DNA of 39,107 nt from Actinobacteria bacterium OK074. Its GTDB lineage: Bacteria > Actinomycetota > Actinomycetes > Streptomycetales > Streptomycetaceae. Position 1 is the first letter of the stretch, and every line of letters begins with the position of its first letter. Both the position numbers and the translations under genes were made by a program. The notes beneath the pieces were generated by a model. It was not told the DNA's origin. It saw only the letters and a list, made by a program, of their open reading frames with translations, and made no database searches. Below are positions 32,574 through 39,107 of this stretch, in pieces. Location: assembly GCA_001298575.1 (NCBI GenBank), contig LJCV01000300.1:1-39107 (forward strand), in the 5' to 3' direction.

Positions 32574-32602
32574 GTTCCGTTCTGCGGATCGGTGGCTACA
32601 CT
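32574..32602 (+). promoter_or_regulatory. Degenerate sixth palindrome and -10 element
   Basis: GTTCCG-TTCTG-CGGATC at 32574-32590 matches the consensus except for one base in each arm, and its centre is 21 bp (two helical turns) from copy 5. TACACT at 32597-32602 is a good -10 hexamer, so the site would cover the -35 region of the small gene at 32658. Confidence 0.4.
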
Positions 32603-32657
32603 GGCGTTCGGCGGATCCCGCCCCCGTACACCTCATAGGGAAGGAAGGCGGCACCCC

Positions 32658-32993
32658 GTGAACCGGACCCTCGTCACCCGTTCCCCCCGTACCCCGGCCG
32701 ACTGGTGGGTCACCGCGGACCAGGCCCGGCACGCCGCCCAGGACGGTCTCGCCGGTGCCACGACCGCCCCGGACCTGCTGCGCACCCTGGCCGAGCTCGA
32801 CCGTGCCCGGCGGGCGGCGGCGGTCTCGGTCGGCGCGGCGGTCGAGGCGCTGCTCGCCTCCGGCGCCGACTGGACCGACATCGCGGCGGCGGTCGGCTCC
32901 GGCTCCGCCGAGGACGCCCGCGAGACCCTCACCACCGCCCGCCGCGACGCGGAGGCGGCACTCGAACGACGGCTGGGGCACCGGGACCGGTAG
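32658..32993 (+). CDS. Small helical protein with HTH-like segment, unknown function
   Basis: 111 residues from GTG; GGAAGG lies about 10 nt upstream. The N-terminus (TPADWWVTADQARHAAQDGLAG) is followed by a helix (APDLLRTLAELDRARRAAAVSVGAAVEALLASG). Next comes GADWTDIAAAVGSGSAEDARETLTTARRDAE, which has the spacing of a helix-turn-helix like that of small Streptomyces proteins (GxSWxxIGxxLGxSxxxA). No family is recognised. Codon use is normal. Its promoter carries two copies of the palindrome shared with the MFS/IclR pair, suggesting joint control. Confidence 0.75.
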   Translation: MNRTLVTRSPRTPADWWVTADQARHAAQDGLAGATTAPDLLRTLAELDRARRAAAVSVGAAVEALLASGADWTDIAAAVGSGSAEDARETLTTARRDAEAALERRLGHRDR

Positions 32994-33016
32994 GCGGTCC
33001 AGGAAGTCCGGGACTG

Positions 33017-33101
33017 GTGGCCGGCCTGATCGGGCTGATCGGGCTGATCGGTCGAGGCGGCCCAGGCGGTCCGATCAGCCAGGGCAGCCCAGGCGGTCCG
33101 G
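33017..33101. repeat. Short tandem and direct repeats between convergent genes
   Basis: Three near-perfect GATCGGGCT units (about 33027-33050) are followed by two copies of GCCCAGGCGGTCCG starting 28 bp apart (about 33059 and 33087). The sequence fills the 133-bp gap between a plus-strand small gene and the minus-strand DUF3048 gene. Confidence 0.6.
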
Positions 33102-33126
33102 CCGTGCGGCTCCCGTCCGCGTCGGC

Positions 33127-34122
33127 TCACGCCTTCGCGAACACCACCCAGACCTGGCCCTTCGCGAAGTTCACCGGCGTACCGTCCGCCAGGGTGAACG
33201 ACGTGCCGCCCGCGGCCGACGACCGCTGCCACTTCACGTCGAACTCCCGCCCGTCGCGCAGTACTTGGGCGCGGCCCGAGCCAACGGTCTGTGTGTACGG
33301 CGAGTTGTTGCCGAGCACGTCGTGGTAGCGGGACTTGGACACCTTCACGTACTGCACGACCACGGTCGCGGGGGCCACCCGGGCGCCGTCCGTCGTCACC
33401 GTCGGCGTGCCGTCCATCGACACCAGCCAACGCCCGCGCTCCGCCGACCAGTTGAAGGTGAACCGGGCCGCCGGATAGCGCACCGTGCGCGTGCTCTCGG
33501 GGGTGCCCCCGGCGGGGGCGGCGCCGTAGCGGAAGCCCGTCGTCAGGGCGGCTGCACCCGGCGCCGAGTGGACGAGCTGCTTGGGTCGCAGGTACAGGTT
33601 GTGCGGCGCCGCCTTCGTCGTACCGCGGTAGTACGCGCCCCCGTCCTGTGTCGGGGACGCCTCGCGCAGGGGTGCGTCGGCGATCAGCGGCAGCAGCTTG
33701 CGCTGGGCGCCGGAGAACGCGAGCGTCGGATCGTCGAACTGGCGCAGCAGCTCCAGGTCCGACTCGCGGGCGCTGCGGACCGGACCGACCGCCTTCGGCA
33801 GCTTGGTCGCGAACACCGCCATCAACCGGCTCAGGCCGCCCTCCACCTGCTCCGCGTACACGATGTCCGCCGCGTCGATCCCCGTCTGCGGGCGGGCCGC
33901 GGCGACGTTGTCGATCTTCACGGCCAGTACCGGACCCGTGGGGGCCGCACTCGTGCCGCCGGTGCTCGGTGTACTGGCGGCGGGGCTGGTCGGCTGCCCC
34001 CGCCCGTCGTCGGACGGCGCCCCGCCGCCCGAACTGCACCCCGCCACCAGCGAGCCCGTCAGCGCGACCGCCAGCAGCGCCGCCGTCGTCGTCCGGCGCC
34101 GCATCCGTGCCCGTTGTTCCAT
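33127..34122 (-). CDS. DUF3048 lipoprotein
   Basis: 331 residues from the ATG chosen. A lipoprotein signal peptide (MEQRARMRRRTTTAALLAVALTGSLVAGC split over the first 29 residues; lipobox LVAGC) is followed by a Ser/Thr/Pro/Gly linker and the DUF3048 (YerB-like) fold. That fold is marked by VLAVKIDNVAAARPQTGIDAADIVYAEQVEGGLSRLMAVF, PKAVGPVRSARESDLELL and VWVVFAKA. It is anchored outside the membrane; the function is unknown. ATGs at 34152 and 34185 are alternatives. TATAAG on the minus strand at 34163-34168 looks like a -10 element; if used, the 34152 ATG would be nearly leaderless. Confidence 0.88.
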   Translation of the reverse strand: MEQRARMRRRTTTAALLAVALTGSLVAGCSSGGGAPSDDGRGQPTSPAASTPSTGGTSAAPTGPVLAVKIDNVAAARPQTGIDAADIVYAEQVEGGLSRLMAVFATKLPKAVGPVRSARESDLELLRQFDDPTLAFSGAQRKLLPLIADAPLREASPTQDGGAYYRGTTKAAPHNLYLRPKQLVHSAPGAAALTTGFRYGAAPAGGTPESTRTVRYPAARFTFNWSAERGRWLVSMDGTPTVTTDGARVAPATVVVQYVKVSKSRYHDVLGNNSPYTQTVGSGRAQVLRDGREFDVKWQRSSAAGGTSFTLADGTPVNFAKGQVWVVFAKA

Positions 34123-34562
34123 GCCCACGGTGTCCACCAAGTCCTGTGCCATCGATTGTGCGCTTATAGGTTCATTGGTGGCCATACCCGCCCGACTCGG
34201 ATCGCGCGCGCCGACTGCGCCGTCCGGCCCAGTCGGACGAAGGGGCCGAACGGCGCAACGCTGCGCGGGGAGGGCGCGGGTACCCGGCCCGTCGGTACCC
34301 ACGGCGGATGAACGCGGGGGAGCGAGTCGGCAAAGGGGGCGACGGGGCGGAGTAAAGCGGGGTAAACGGGAGAGTCCGAACCGAATACCCGCGATCGGAC
34401 CGGCGAATCACGGTCCCGAGGCGCCCGGACGAGACCCGATCGGGGCGGCGCGAATTCACCCTCCCGGGGGGAGGGGGCGGCGTCAGACCGGCCGCGCCCT
34501 TCCGTCCCCGTCCCTGTCCCCGCCTCCGCGAGTCCCGCGCCCCCGCGGTCGCCTCAGCCCCC
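34123..34562. other. Intergenic region between lipoprotein and ligase genes
   Basis: No gene is seen. It contains the inverted repeat GGGTACC-N9-GGTACCC at 34278-34300, a GC-rich hairpin at 34459-34475, and a CCGTCCC-type microsatellite at about 34500-34525. It presumably holds the promoter of the DUF3048 gene. Confidence 0.5.
34459..34475 (-). terminator. Possible terminator after DNA ligase gene
   Basis: CCCTCCC / GGGAGGG 7-bp stem with a 3-nt loop about 90 bp beyond the ligase stop. No U-tract. Confidence 0.35.
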
Positions 34563-35642
34563 TCAACCGCCGGAGGCACCCACCCCGAGGATCTCCGTCA
34601 GGTCGTACGACACCGGCTCCTCAAGTTGTGCGTACGTGCAGCTGGCCGGGGTGCGGTCCGGGCGCCAGCGGCGGAAGCGGGCCGTGTGGCGGAAGCGGGC
34701 GCCGTTCTCCATGTGGTCGTACGCCACCTCCGCCACCAGCTCGGGCCCGACCGGGACCCAGGACAGGTCCTTCCCGCCGGACCAGCGGCTCTGCGCCCCC
34801 GGCAGCCGTGCCGTCTCGTGCGCCGCCTCGTCCGACCAGGCCGCCCAGGGGTGCCCGGACACGTCCGCCATCCGCAGCGGCTCCAGTTCCGTGATCAGCT
34901 CGGCCCGCCGTTTCATGGTGAACGCGGCCGACACTCCGACGTGTTGGAGGACGCCCCGGTCGTCGTAGAGGCCCAGCAGCAGGGACCCGACCACGGGGCC
35001 GCTCTTGTGCAGGCGGTACCCGGCGACCACCACGTCCGCCGTGCGCTCGTGCTTGACCTTGAACATGGCGCGCTCGTCCTGCCGGTAGGGCAGCGCGAGG
35101 GGTTTCGCGATCACCCCGTCCAGGCCCGCCCCCTCGTACTGCTCGAACCAGCGCTGCGCCACCGCCCGGTCCGTGGTCGCCGGGGCGAGGTGGACGGGGG
35201 CCGTCACGCCGGACAGCGCCCGTTCCAGCAGGGCGCGGCGGTCGCGCAGCGGGACGTCGAGGAGCGACTCGTCGGCCAGGGCGAGGAGGTCGAAGGCCAC
35301 GAAGGATGCCGGGGTCCGCTCGGCCAGCAGCCGGACCCGGGAGTCCGCTGGGTGGATCCGCTCGGTCAGCGCGTCGAAGTCCAGCCGCCCCTCGCGCGCG
35401 ATCACGATCTCGCCGTCCACCACGCACCGCTCGGGCAACCGCTCCCGCAGCGAGGCCACCAGCTCCGGGAAGTACCTGGTCAGCGTCTTGCCCGTCCGGC
35501 TGCCCAGTTCCACGTCGGCCCCGTCGCGGAACACGATCGCCCGGAACCCGTCCCACTTCGCCTCGTACTGCATGTCCGGCGGAATCGTCGCCACGGACTT
35601 CGCGAGCATCGGCTTCACGGGCGGCATCACCGGCAGGTCCAT
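34563..35642 (-). CDS. ATP-dependent DNA ligase (LigC/LigD-ligase type)
   Basis: 359 residues. Nucleotidyltransferase motif I is YEAKWDGFRAI (adenylated Lys29). Motif Ia/III (GSRTGKTLTRYFPEL, VVDGEIVI), motif IV (GAGLDGVIAKPL) and motif V (FKVKHERTADVVVAGY) follow. An OB-fold completes the protein (VGSLLLGLYDDRGVLQHVGVSAAF, ARFRRWRPDRTPASCTYAQLEEP). It seals nicks by ligase-AMP and DNA-AMP intermediates. Its size fits stand-alone bacterial ligases that act with Ku and a LigD-type polymerase in end joining. The partner polymerase gene lies 1.3 kb away on the other strand; no ku gene is in the window. Confidence 0.93.
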   Translation of the reverse strand: MDLPVMPPVKPMLAKSVATIPPDMQYEAKWDGFRAIVFRDGADVELGSRTGKTLTRYFPELVASLRERLPERCVVDGEIVIAREGRLDFDALTERIHPADSRVRLLAERTPASFVAFDLLALADESLLDVPLRDRRALLERALSGVTAPVHLAPATTDRAVAQRWFEQYEGAGLDGVIAKPLALPYRQDERAMFKVKHERTADVVVAGYRLHKSGPVVGSLLLGLYDDRGVLQHVGVSAAFTMKRRAELITELEPLRMADVSGHPWAAWSDEAAHETARLPGAQSRWSGGKDLSWVPVGPELVAEVAYDHMENGARFRHTARFRRWRPDRTPASCTYAQLEEPVSYDLTEILGVGASGG

Positions 35643-35699
35643 GATCCGACTCTATGAGTCGTCCAAGGAGTTCGCGCGTCGCGCGATTCCACGGCCGGA

Positions 35700-36531
35700 G
35701 TCCTTCGGAACCGCCCGGCCGTACTCGCTTGTGGGCGGTGGCCCGCGCGGTCTCAGTGTGCTGGAGAGTATTTGCGGCTTGCCGCAGATTTGCTGGGACA
35801 GCCTGACGGTTCACCTCATCGACCCGAATCCGTCCGGCGCGGGTGTCCATTACCCGGACAGGCGCCCGACGGGCTCAGGCTCTACGAGCACCGGGCGACC
35901 GCCGAGACGATACGGGCGCTGCGGGACCGGTCCTGGGCCCCGCACCTGTCGGACGGCTCGATTGTCGCCACGGACTTCGTCTTTCTCACCACCGGGCACG
36001 GGACGAACCGCCCGACGTCGGAGGACCACTTGGTCCAGGCGCGGTGCGCGGGATGGGGTTGTCCGCGATCGGCACGGTCGCCCGCCTCACCGCTGGCCGC
36101 TGCGGACGGTTCGTTCCGGGACCGGACGGGGACCTGGTCTACCGTCCCAGCGGGGACGAGCCCCGCATTCACGCGTATTCGTGCGGCTGCCGGATCTTCA
36201 GTCCCCGTGCGGTGAACCAGAAAAAGCCGACGGACATGTACCGGCCTTCGTTCCTGACCGCGGAGAAGGTACGGGAACTGCGGCTGACATACGGCCGACT
36301 CGACTTCGACCGCCACCTCCTCCCGCTGCTGCGGGACGATATGCGGAAGGCCGCCGAATCGGCGGCGAATCTTTCCGAATCAAGCTATCCGACAACCCGG
36401 TGAAGGCCGCCGCCGATGCGCTGCGCGACATGCGGGGGGAAATCCGGGAAGCCGTCGAACACCGCGGTCTCACCCCGGCCTCGCACCAGCGGTTCTGCCA
36501 GGTGCATGCCCCGCTGCTGAATGCCGTGCCG
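35700..36531 (+). pseudogene. Decayed FAD/NAD(P)-binding protein gene
   Basis: Homologous pieces lie in order but in shifting frames. RPYSLVGGGPRGLSVLESICG and SLTVHLIDPNPSGAGVHYP form the N-terminal dinucleotide-binding site (about 35715-35862). EHRATAETIRALRDRSWAPHL and VATDFVFLTTGHGTNRPTSEDH follow in a second frame (about 35880-36035). GLSAIGTVARLTAGR through DGDLVYRPSGDEPRIHAY and MYRPSFLTAEKVRELR lie in a third (about 36050-36360). NPVKAAADALRDMRGEIREAV is back in the first (about 36395-36531). Related Streptomyces proteins are around 600 residues, so there are also internal deletions, most obviously between the first two pieces. No intact start or frame remains. Confidence 0.75.
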
Positions 36532-36811
36532 CGGGACCGCCGTCGCCGGCCTCAACGTCCTCGTCGACCTCGCCGCCGGCGGTGTCGGGCTCGCCGTGGT
36601 GCTGCGGCGCGCCATCGACCGCCACCAGCCGCTCGACGTCTGCGAGGTGCGGGATCCCTGGGCCCGCCGCCATCACCTGCTGGCCTGGGACGTCGACGGC
36701 GCCATGCCGACGGCCACCGCGGCACTCGCCGACCACCTGCGGCAGGCGGCCATGTCCGACCCCACCTCCTCCGATCCGCCAGGCACCCGTAGGCCGCTGT
36801 CCGAAGTCTGA
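36521..36811 (+). pseudogene. Remnant of a LysR-type regulator C-terminus
   Basis: A frame ending at a TGA encodes VAGLNVLVDLAAGGVGLAVVLRRAI and then RHQPLDVCEVRDPWARRHHLLAWD and ALADHLRQAA. The pattern AAGGVGLAVV, a polar strand ending in R-D-P, R-R-H-H-L-L, then a terminal A-L-x-D-x-L-R-x-A helix, matches the end of LysR effector domains. The DNA-binding domain and most of the effector domain are missing upstream, where the FAD-protein relic abuts it. The assignment rests on pattern only. Confidence 0.45.
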
Positions 36812-36943
36812 CCGCACGTCGCGCACCGGCCGTCGGCCGCCGGGCACCCGACCCGGGCCGTCGTACCCGTACGGCCTCCGGGGCCCGCACGTCGGATTCC
36901 GCCCGGCATGCGGCCTTTGCCCCCTGCGCCTACCGTGGCTCGC

Positions 36944-37975
36944 ATGGGCGAAGCGGTGGAACTGGAGGTGGCGGGCCGGACGGTACGGCTGTCCAGTCCG
37001 GGCAAGGTCTTCTTCCCGGAGCGCGGATTCACCAAGCTGGACCTCGCCGAGTACTACCGTGCCGTCGGCCCCGGCATCCTGCGGGCCCTGCGCGAGCGGC
37101 CCACCACGCTGGAGCGGTACCCCGACGGCGTCGCCGGTGAGTCCTTCTTCCAGAAGCGGGCGCCCAAGAACATGCCCGACTGGATCCCCACCGCCCACAT
37201 CACCTTCCCCAGTGGCCGCAGCGCCGACGAGATGTGCCCCACCGAGCCCGCCGCCGTGCTGTGGGCGGCGCAGTACGGCACCCTCACCTTCCACCCGTGG
37301 CCGGTGCGCCGCGACGACGTCGACCACCCCGACGAACTCCGCCTCGACCTCGACCCGCAACCCGGCACCGACTACGCCGACGCCGTCCGCGCCGCCCACG
37401 AACTGCGCGCCGTACTCGACGAGTTCGGCGGTCTGCGCGGCTGGCCCAAGACCTCCGGCGGCCGGGGCCTGCACGTGTTCGTGCCCATCGAACCGGCCTG
37501 GACCTTCACCCAGGTGCGGCGCGCGGCCATCGCCGTCGGCCGGGAACTGGAACGCCGCATGCCGGAGCGGGTGACCACCAAGTGGTGGAAGGAGGAGCGG
37601 GGTGAGCGCATCTTCGTGGACTACAACCAGACCGCCCGCGACCGCACCATCGCCTCCGCCTACTCGGTACGGCCCCGCCCGCACGCCCCGGTCTCCGCGC
37701 CGCTGCGCTGGGACGAGGTCGACGACGCCCGCCCGCGCGACTTCGACCTCGCCACCATGCCCGTACGGTTCGCCGAACTCGGCGACGTGCACGCCGACAT
37801 GGACGACCACGCGTTCTCCCTCGACGCGCTCCTGGACCTCGCCGCGCGCGACGAACGCGACCACGGGCTCGGCGATCTGCCGTACCCGCCGGAGTACCCG
37901 AAGATGCCGGGCGAGCCCAAGCGGGTACAGCCGAGCCGCGCCAAGCACGCGGAGCGGCAACAGTCCGACGGATGA
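36944..37975 (+). CDS. LigD-type primase-polymerase (NHEJ polymerase domain)
   Basis: 343 residues corresponding to the stand-alone polymerase domain of LigD. Key stretches are LSSPGKVFFPERGFTKLDLAEYYRAVGPGILRAL, YPDGVAGESFFQKRAPKNMPDW, the catalytic DLDPQPGTDY (two Asp), TSGGRGLHVFVPI (His) and IFVDYNQTARDRTIASAYSVRPRPHAPVSAPL (third Asp). It fills gaps with NTPs or dNTPs at double-strand breaks and can prime. ATG at 36944 places the fold ten residues from the N-terminus. The ligase is encoded separately and divergently at 34563-35642, as in some Streptomyces that split LigD functions over several genes. Confidence 0.93.
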   Translation: MGEAVELEVAGRTVRLSSPGKVFFPERGFTKLDLAEYYRAVGPGILRALRERPTTLERYPDGVAGESFFQKRAPKNMPDWIPTAHITFPSGRSADEMCPTEPAAVLWAAQYGTLTFHPWPVRRDDVDHPDELRLDLDPQPGTDYADAVRAAHELRAVLDEFGGLRGWPKTSGGRGLHVFVPIEPAWTFTQVRRAAIAVGRELERRMPERVTTKWWKEERGERIFVDYNQTARDRTIASAYSVRPRPHAPVSAPLRWDEVDDARPRDFDLATMPVRFAELGDVHADMDDHAFSLDALLDLAARDERDHGLGDLPYPPEYPKMPGEPKRVQPSRAKHAERQQSDG

Positions 37976-38002
37976 GCGCGCGGAGCGGTCCGGCGGGTGA
38001 CG

Positions 38003-38016
38003 CGGGAGCGCTCTCA
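38003..38016. promoter_or_regulatory. CebR-like box upstream of LacI gene
   Basis: CGGGAGCGCTCTCA matches 12 of 14 positions of the CebR box TGGGAGCGCTCCCA used by a LacI-family sugar regulator in Streptomyces. It lies 107-120 bp upstream of the LacI start and 28 bp after the polymerase stop. The central GAGCGCTC is a perfect palindrome. Confidence 0.5.
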
Positions 38017-38066
38017 TCCGCGCTCCGGGCCCGGACTATGCTGATCGACACCCGCCGCGAGAAGCC

Positions 38067-38084
38067 CCGACGTCGAGACGTCGG
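38067..38084. promoter_or_regulatory. Inverted repeat near LacI start
   Basis: CCGACGTC-GA-GACGTCGG, perfect 8-bp arms with a 2-nt centre, 39 bp upstream of the start codon. TATGCT at about 38038-38043 could be the -10 of the same gene, so this element would lie in the leader: a second operator or an RNA hairpin. Confidence 0.4.
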
Positions 38085-38122
38085 CAGGCCGAAACGCCGT
38101 GTCGAACCAAGGAGTCGCCCCC

Positions 38123-39107
38123 GTGCCCGAGGCAGCGTCACGCCCCACGCTGGAGGCCGTGGCCGCGCGGGCCGGGGTCTCACGGGCCACCGTCTCCCGC
38201 GTCGTCAACGGCGGCGACGGCGTGCGCGACGCCCTCGCCGAACGGGTGCGGCAGGCCGTCGACGAGCTCGGCTACGTGCCGAACCAGGCGGCCCGCAGCC
38301 TCGTCACCCGGCGGCACGACGCCGTCGCCGTCGTCATCGCCGAACCCGAGACCCGGGTCTTCGCCGACCCCTTCTTCGCCCTCCAACTCCGCGGCATCAG
38401 CAAGGAGTTGACGGCCCATGACTCGCAGTTGGTGCTGTTGCTGACCGAGGGGCGCGACGACTACACCCGGGTGGGCCGCTACCTTGCCGGCGGACACGTC
38501 GACGGGGCGCTCGTCTTCTCGCTCCACTTCGACGACACGCTGCCCGCCCTGGTGCGCGGCGCCGGGGTCCCCACGGTCTTCGGCGGGCGGCCCGGCTGGG
38601 CCGACGGCGGCGGCGGCGCCGACGGCGTCGTCTACGTCGACAGCGACAACCGGAGTGGTGCGCGGGACGCCGTACGCCATCTCGTCGGGCTCGGCCGGAC
38701 CCGGGTCGCGCACATCACCGGGCCCCTCGACCAGACCTCGGCGGCGGACCGGTGCGACGGCTACCGGGACGTCATGGGCGACGTCGATCCGCGGCTCGTC
38801 GCCCAGGGGGACTTCACGCCCGCGGGCGGGGAGCGGGCGATGCGGGAGCTGCTGGTCCGCCGGCCGGACCTGGACGCGGTGTTCGCGGCGAACGATCTGA
38901 CCGCGGCGGGTGCCCTCCGGGTGCTGCGGGAGGCGGGGCGGCGGGTGCCGGAGGATGTGGCGGTTGTCGGGTTCGACGACATGTTGCCGGTGGCCGAGCA
39001 GACGGATCCTTCGCTGACGACCGTGCGGCAGGACATCGAGGAGATGGGGCGGTTGATGGCGCGGTTGTTGTTGCGGGGGGTTGAGAGGGGGGGGGGGGGA
39101 GTGGGGG
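38123..39107 (+). CDS. LacI-family transcriptional regulator, 3' end outside window
   Basis: At least 328 residues from GTG with AAGGAG 8-9 nt upstream. The LacI headpiece is RPTLEAVAARAGVSRATVSRVVNGGDGVRDALAERVRQAVDELGYVPNQAARSLVTRR. The periplasmic-binding-protein-like domain follows (AVVIAEPETRVFADPFFALQLRGI, GRYLAGGHVDGALVFS, RDAVRHLVGLGRTRVAHITGP, FAANDLTAAGALRVLREAG, VAVVGFDDMLPVAEQTDPSLTTVRQDIEEMG). It probably represses sugar-uptake or hydrolysis genes beyond the window and may bind the palindromes upstream of itself. A run of 13 G near the window end (39087-39099) lies in the last codons and could be a sequencing-length error. Confidence 0.92.
   Translation, partial: MPEAASRPTLEAVAARAGVSRATVSRVVNGGDGVRDALAERVRQAVDELGYVPNQAARSLVTRRHDAVAVVIAEPETRVFADPFFALQLRGISKELTAHDSQLVLLLTEGRDDYTRVGRYLAGGHVDGALVFSLHFDDTLPALVRGAGVPTVFGGRPGWADGGGGADGVVYVDSDNRSGARDAVRHLVGLGRTRVAHITGPLDQTSAADRCDGYRDVMGDVDPRLVAQGDFTPAGGERAMRELLVRRPDLDAVFAANDLTAAGALRVLREAGRRVPEDVAVVGFDDMLPVAEQTDPSLTTVRQDIEEMGRLMARLLLRGVERGGGGVG
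39087..39099 (+). repeat. 13-G homopolymer
   Basis: Thirteen consecutive G near the 3' end of the LacI gene, encoding a Gly run after the conserved LLLRGVER terminus. Its length is error-prone in sequencing and in replication. Confidence 0.9.

Noticed and set aside
32470..32661. 63-codon frame starting in the GATGGC microsatellite
   Set aside because: It encodes a Gly-Asp run from the repeat, has no ribosome-binding site and crosses the promoter and palindromes of the gene at 32658.

Overview
The window looks like chromosomal Streptomyces DNA. It has very high GC, strong third-position GC bias, GTG starts with stop/start overlaps, a single TTA codon, a PcaV-type MarR regulator beside a pcaIJFHGBL operon, DUF2510 proteins, LAL-type LuxR regulators, and separate DNA-ligase and LigD-type polymerase genes. 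The gene order resembles the pca neighbourhood of Streptomyces coelicolor as I remember it; I could not align it. I see no RNA genes, CRISPR arrays, insertion sequences or phage genes.

Regulatory block (1-11867). Two large ATPase/LuxR regulators lie in tandem on the minus strand. The left one is cut by the window edge and seems to start at a CTG that overlaps the stop of the right one. After a 1.1-kb gene-poor gap come a lone histidine kinase, a second similar kinase in an operon with an OmpR-type response regulator, and a divergent PucR-type regulator.

Envelope block (11995-19349). A Tat-exported phospholipase C has PHO-box-like 11-bp repeats upstream. It is followed by a DUF2510/LURP-one-like protein. 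A translationally coupled pair, PAP2 phosphatase and DMT-type permease, is divergent from a TetR regulator across a near-perfect 54-bp palindrome. A DUF2510 membrane-anchored protein lies beyond twin hairpins.

Aromatic catabolism (19670-29695). A STAND/LAL ATPase with a TTA codon and no DNA-binding domain converges on the pca operon. The operon carries every step from protocatechuate to succinyl-CoA plus acetyl-CoA: PcaHG ring cleavage, PcaB cycloisomerase, PcaL decarboxylase/lactonase, PcaIJ CoA transferase and PcaF thiolase. The MarR repressor PcaV is divergent from it.

MFS-IclR block (29696-32993). An ACS-type MFS permease and an IclR regulator are divergent. Five copies of a 17-bp palindrome, GGTCCG-N5-CGGACC (one with a single mismatch), plus a weaker sixth, occupy only the three gene-free gaps of this block. 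They sit on the apparent promoters of the permease, the regulator and a small unknown protein. This is the most interesting feature of the window and looks like an uncharacterised local regulon.

Right end (33127-39107). A DUF3048 lipoprotein is followed by an ATP-dependent DNA ligase and a divergent LigD-type polymerase, which are NHEJ-like partners separated by 1.3 kb of decayed genes (an FAD/NAD(P)-binding protein and a LysR C-terminus). Last is a LacI regulator, cut by the window edge, with a CebR-like box upstream and a 13-G run near its end.
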